In this document: piece after piece, positions 4,455 to 7,730 of the stretch
How the letters are laid out: each line of letters opens with the position of its first letter
How positions within the stretch are numbered: the first letter of the stretch is position 1
DNA from: an uncultured Cellvibrio sp.
GTDB lineage: Bacteria; Pseudomonadota; Gammaproteobacteria; Pseudomonadales; Cellvibrionaceae
Assembly (NCBI GenBank): GCA_946481095.1
Contig: CAMLML010000122.1
Location: forward strand, 1 to 7,730
DNA length: 7,730 bases
Reading direction: 5' to 3'
Translations under genes and position numbers: made by a program
The notes under the pieces: generated by a model
Told to the model about the DNA's origin: nothing
Databases searched by the model: none
The model's input: only the letters and a program-made list of their open reading frames with translations

Positions 4455-7104
4455 ATACGCTCATGGGATCCGCTTTATCCGGATCAATATTGAATTTCTT
4501 AATTGCTTTTGCAACTACATCCGCTTTGATCTTGCCTTGATCAGCCAAAGATTTCAGCGCAGCAATCACCACAAAATAACGGTTCACTTCAAAGAAGTGA
4601 CGCAATTGCGTGCGAGTATCCGAACGACCGAAACCTTCTGTTCCCAATACGGTGTAATGACCAGGAACATAAGCGCGCAATTGTTCAGAATAAGTTTTCA
4701 AGTTATCGGTAGAAATAATGAATGGGCCTTCAGCCTTTTCCAATACTTCAGTGATATAAGGTTTACGTTGCGGTGCAGTTGGGTTCAACATATTCCAACG
4801 GGTTGCACGCTGACCATCGCGAGTCAATTCGTTCACGCTGGTCACACTCCACACGTCAGCCTCTACATCAAAATCTTTTCTCAAAATTTCAGCAGCAAAA
4901 CGCACTTCGCGCAGAATAGTACCCGCACCCATCAATTGAACGCGGTTCTTGGCTTTGCCAGTCCCTTTCTCCAATTGATAAATACCTTTGATGATTCCTG
5001 CTTCAACACCTTCCGGCATATCCGGATGTTGATAAGCTTCGTTCATCAATGACACGTAATAAAACACGTTTTCATTGTCGTGATACATGCGCTTGATACC
5101 GTCCTGAATGATCACCGCCAATTCATAAGCGTAGGTTGGATCATAAGAGCGGCAGTTAGGAATAGTGTTGGCAAATACGTGGCTGTGACCATCCTGATGT
5201 TGCAAACCTTCACCGTTCAATGTTGTACGACCTGCGGTTGCACCCAACAGGAAACCACGCGCTTGCGAATCGCCCGCGGCCCATGCCAAATCGCCGATAC
5301 GTTGGAAACCGAACATGGAGTAATAAATGTAGAAAGGAATCATCGGCTTTCTGTAGTTGCTGTAAGCAGTCGCTGCAGCAATCCATGAGGCCATTGAACC
5401 GGCTTCGTTAATACCTTCTTCCAAAATTTGGCCGGTGGCTGATTCGTAATAAGACGCAATCTGGCCATTATCATGCGGAACGTATTTTTGGCCTTCTGAG
5501 GAGTAAATCCCGACAGTTTTAAACATACCTTCCATACCAAAAGTACGCGCTTCATCAGGCACAATCGGCACAATTTGTTTACCGATTTGTTTGTCTTTCA
5601 CCAGAGAAGACAGAATACGCACGAAACTCATGGTGGTGGAGATTTCACGATCACCAGTCGATTTAAGTTGTGCAGCAAAGGCATCCAGAGCAGGAACCAA
5701 CAGCGGATCAAATTGTGGATTACGCGAAGGCAATGGACCTTTCAATTCTTTGCGGCGCGCGCGCATGTATTGCATTTCGGGGCTGTCTTCTGACGGACGG
5801 TAGTAAGGCAGCTTTTCCAGGTCTTCATCTTTAATCGGTAATTCAAAACGATCGCGGAATTTTTTCAGGTCTTCAATCACCAAACTTTTCACTGAGTGAG
5901 TTTTGTTGATGGCTTCACCTGAAGCGCCCATGCCGTAACCTTTTACGGTTTGTGCAAGTACAACAGTAGGACGACCTTTGGTATTCACGGCTTGATGATA
6001 AGCGTTGTAGACCTTGTGTGTATCGTGACCGCCACGAGCCAAATGTAATATGTCGTCGTCCGACATATCTTTTACTAGCTCTAACAATTCAGGGTATTTG
6101 CCGAAGAAATGCTCGCGTGTGTAAGCACCACCGTTGGCTTTAAAGTTTTGCATTTCGCCGTCAACAACTTCGTCCATGCGTTTTTGCAGAAGACCGGTTT
6201 TGTCTTTGGCGAGCAGCTCATCCCAACCGCGACCCCACAAGACTTTGATGACATTCCAACCGGCACCGCGGAATACGCCTTCCAACTCCTGAACGATTTT
6301 GCTGTTGCCGCGTACAGGGCCATCAAGACGTTGCAGGTTACAGTTGATCACAAAAATTAAATTGTCGAGTTTCTCGCGAGTTGCCAGAGAAATTGCACCC
6401 AGGCTTTCCGGCTCATCACATTCACCGTCGCCCAAAAACGCCCAGACTTTACGATCGGTTTTTGGAATTAAACCACGCGCCTCCATATAACGATTGAAGC
6501 GAGCCTGATAAATCGCTTTGATGGGCCCCAGGCCCATAGATACCGTCGGGAATTGCCAGTAATCCGGCATCAACCAGGGGTGAGGATAGGACGACAAACC
6601 ACCGCCATTGACTTCGCGACGGAAATTATCCAAATGAGATTCGTTCAAGCGCCCTTCAACAAACGAACGCGCATACATACCGGGTGATACGTGGCCTTGG
6701 AAATACACCAGATCACCGGGTGTTTCGCCTTCATTACCACGGAAAAAATGGTTAAAGGCTACATCATATAAAGTGGCAGAAGACGCGAAAGATGCGATGT
6801 GACCACCGAGACCTTCATCGTTATCGTTGGCTTTCATCACCATCGCCATGGCGTTCCAACGAATGATTGATCGAATTTTTCTTTCGAGTTTTGCGTCGCC
6901 GGGATAGGGAACTTCCTGGTCAACGGGGATGGAATTGATATAAGGAGTTTGAATGGAAGAAGGTTGGGCAATGCCATGTTTAACTGCAGTATCCGACAAG
7001 CTTTTCAGTAATTCGGCAGCGCGATCTTTACCGGCATGACGAACGACAGACTTAAGGGCATCCAGCCACTCTTTTGTTTCGATGGCATCAATATCGTGTT
7101 GCAT
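4453..7104 (-). CDS. aceE: Pyruvate dehydrogenase E1, homodimeric type
   Basis: A complete 883-residue thiamine-diphosphate enzyme that decarboxylates pyruvate and acetylates the lipoyl arms of E2. It aligns end to end with E. coli AceE (about 887 residues) at a steady offset of 4 where I could compare it. The ThDP/Mg motif GDGECDEPES starts at 225 and ends in NCNLQRLDG (254-262), giving metal ligands D226, N256 and Q258. Active-site histidines are H102 (GHIASF), H138 (GHVSPG) and H403 (NKTHSV). E567 in EGINEAG is the glutamate expected to activate the cofactor. Other family stretches include YYSMFGFQRIGDL, TTLNGEGLQHQDGHSH and the C-terminal FGRSDTRTQLRHFFEV. The first 50 or so residues correspond to the E2-binding tail. 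The start at 7104 has GAGGAG (7111-7116) at 6-nt spacing. It is first in the cluster, with aceF 81 bases downstream. No pdhR gene precedes it in the window. Confidence 0.98.
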   Translation of the reverse strand: MQHDIDAIETKEWLDALKSVVRHAGKDRAAELLKSLSDTAVKHGIAQPSSIQTPYINSIPVDQEVPYPGDAKLERKIRSIIRWNAMAMVMKANDNDEGLGGHIASFASSATLYDVAFNHFFRGNEGETPGDLVYFQGHVSPGMYARSFVEGRLNESHLDNFRREVNGGGLSSYPHPWLMPDYWQFPTVSMGLGPIKAIYQARFNRYMEARGLIPKTDRKVWAFLGDGECDEPESLGAISLATREKLDNLIFVINCNLQRLDGPVRGNSKIVQELEGVFRGAGWNVIKVLWGRGWDELLAKDKTGLLQKRMDEVVDGEMQNFKANGGAYTREHFFGKYPELLELVKDMSDDDILHLARGGHDTHKVYNAYHQAVNTKGRPTVVLAQTVKGYGMGASGEAINKTHSVKSLVIEDLKKFRDRFELPIKDEDLEKLPYYRPSEDSPEMQYMRARRKELKGPLPSRNPQFDPLLVPALDAFAAQLKSTGDREISTTMSFVRILSSLVKDKQIGKQIVPIVPDEARTFGMEGMFKTVGIYSSEGQKYVPHDNGQIASYYESATGQILEEGINEAGSMASWIAAATAYSNYRKPMIPFYIYYSMFGFQRIGDLAWAAGDSQARGFLLGATAGRTTLNGEGLQHQDGHSHVFANTIPNCRSYDPTYAYELAVIIQDGIKRMYHDNENVFYYVSLMNEAYQHPDMPEGVEAGIIKGIYQLEKGTGKAKNRVQLMGAGTILREVRFAAEILRKDFDVEADVWSVTSVNELTRDGQRATRWNMLNPTAPQRKPYITEVLEKAEGPFIISTDNLKTYSEQLRAYVPGHYTVLGTEGFGRSDTRTQLRHFFEVNRYFVVIAALKSLADQGKIKADVVAKAIKKFNIDPDKADPMSV

Positions 7105-7169
7105 TCAAATCTCCTCAGACATGCGCCTTTTGAGCACATTTCAACCTGAAAGTGGGTTTTTGACGATTG

Positions 7170-7204
7170 TTATCAGTGCTCTCCATGATAAAAAACACTG
7201 ATAA
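7170..7204 (-). promoter_or_regulatory. Inverted repeat in the aceE leader, candidate operator
   Basis: TTATCAGTG (7170-7178) and CACTGATAA (7196-7204) are perfect 9-bp inverted repeats 17 bases apart, 66-100 bases upstream of the aceE start. The arms could be half-sites for a regulator or the stem of a leader hairpin. They do not match the E. coli PdhR box (AATTGGT..ACCAATT). Confidence 0.4.
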
Positions 7205-7212
7205 TTCATAGG

Positions 7213-7243
7213 GTTATAGCGAAAATTCCTTGTAGTGGATCAA
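7213..7243 (-). promoter_or_regulatory. Candidate aceE promoter
   Basis: On the minus strand TATAAC (7218-7213) is a fair -10 match and TTGATC (7243-7238) a partial -35 match; the 19-base spacer is longer than ideal. Transcription would begin near 7205, placing the 7170-7204 inverted repeat right at the start of the transcript. Confidence 0.3.
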
Positions 7244-7730
7244 AAAAAGTCACGAATTCTTGCATAGCCGGGAAGTTTTTTCCAGCCCTAACGAAAGGAA
7301 CCCGAATCAACACCCGTCCAAAAAAAATCAGAAGACCAAAGAATTTGCAGCGGCCCGCATTATGACCCAACAAAATGACCAACTCCAAGCCTTGATGAGT
7401 AAAAAACTTGATAAATTTCAATAAGAAAGAAGCGAAACGCACTTCAAAAAGGCATTCTGATTTTTTTGCACACTTATGAAACAAAACTATGATTCCTGGA
7501 ATTTTTTGGCGAAAAAACCAGTTTTTGATATCAATTAAATGAAATCTTGATGAATTTGATAGTTTTCTTCTGCTTTTTTGCTACAAGCTCACAGTAATTG
7601 ATAGCGCTGTCCTGAGAAAGTCTGCAGCAAGAAGCAATATGCAGCAGGAGAGCCATCCGCAGAGCGGTTGAAAATAGCGACTTTGAAGGCCTTTTCATGG
7701 GTAAAAACTACCCAAAGCAAGAAGCAATTC
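7225..7730. other. Upstream region with no convincing gene
   Basis: About 500 AT-rich bases without a supported gene. A 92-codon minus frame (7484-7206) is Phe-rich, has no ribosome binding site, and overlaps the likely aceE promoter, so I do not accept it. A 55-codon minus frame (7698-7531) begins with a signal-like stretch ending in IASCC but lacks an SD. A minus frame open from the right edge to a TGA at 7591-7589 could be the end of a gene outside the window. A plus-strand ATG at 7697 with GAAGG before it opens only 11 codons before the edge. GGGTA-AAAAC-TACCC forms a small dyad at 7699-7713. None of these is strong enough to annotate. Confidence 0.6.
7626..7728. repeat. 13-bp direct repeat
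   Basis: AGCAAGAAGCAAT occurs at 7626-7638 and again at 7716-7728, 90 bases apart. Flanks do not match further. The second copy ends two bases from the window edge, so whether more copies follow cannot be seen. It could be chance in AT-rich DNA. Confidence 0.35.

Noticed and set aside
4537..5052. A 171-codon plus-strand open frame opposite aceE
   Set aside because: It lies wholly antisense to strongly conserved aceE codons and looks like a shadow of them; no SD or family pattern.
7236..7403. Plus-strand frame ending at 7403 with a 20-codon ATG part from 7362
   Set aside because: Too short, no SD, Gln/Lys-rich sequence without recognisable features.
7206..7484. A 92-codon minus-strand frame upstream of aceE
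   Set aside because: Phe-rich composition from A/T runs, no ribosome binding site, and its end overlaps the likely aceE promoter.

Overview
The window reads as a chromosomal segment of a gammaproteobacterium of the pseudomonad/Cellvibrio type. Supporting signs are a single-chain (homodimeric) AceE type E1, an E2 with two lipoyl domains and a DHRxxNG active-site motif as in Azotobacter E2p, a RegB/PrrB/RoxS-type kinase, and moderate-to-low GC. The genus is an inference. All convincing genes lie on the minus strand, so the window runs from right to left in the direction of transcription.

Right to left: about 500 bases with no convincing gene (7225-7730); a leader with a perfect 9-bp inverted repeat; aceE (7104-4453); a strong terminator-like hairpin overlapping the aceE stop; aceF with a GTG start (4371-2788); a textbook intrinsic terminator (2739-2769); a composite of two palindromic dispersed repeats (2526-2704); a six-helix membrane histidine kinase of the RegB family (2523-1249); a 196-base leader whose inverted repeat can mask a ribosome binding site; a small secreted cysteine-containing protein (1052-549); a hairpin (516-540); and the N-terminal 161 codons of a membrane-anchored or exported unknown protein that runs off the left edge (483-1).

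AceE and AceF are the E1 and E2 of the pyruvate dehydrogenase complex, turning pyruvate into acetyl-CoA. Neither lpd (E3) nor a pdhR regulator is present in the window, so E3 must be encoded elsewhere. The RegB-like kinase keeps the quinone-site motif, the H-box and the redox cysteine. Its regA-type response regulator is not next to it: the space downstream holds the unrelated secreted protein. The left 1 kb (two small exported proteins, AT-rich at the far end) looks accessory.

No new multi-gene system is evident. The points most worth a second look are regulatory: the hairpin between aceE and aceF, the dispersed repeat that supplies the kinase's Shine-Dalgarno sequence, the SD-masking repeat ahead of the secreted protein, and the kinase without a neighbouring partner.
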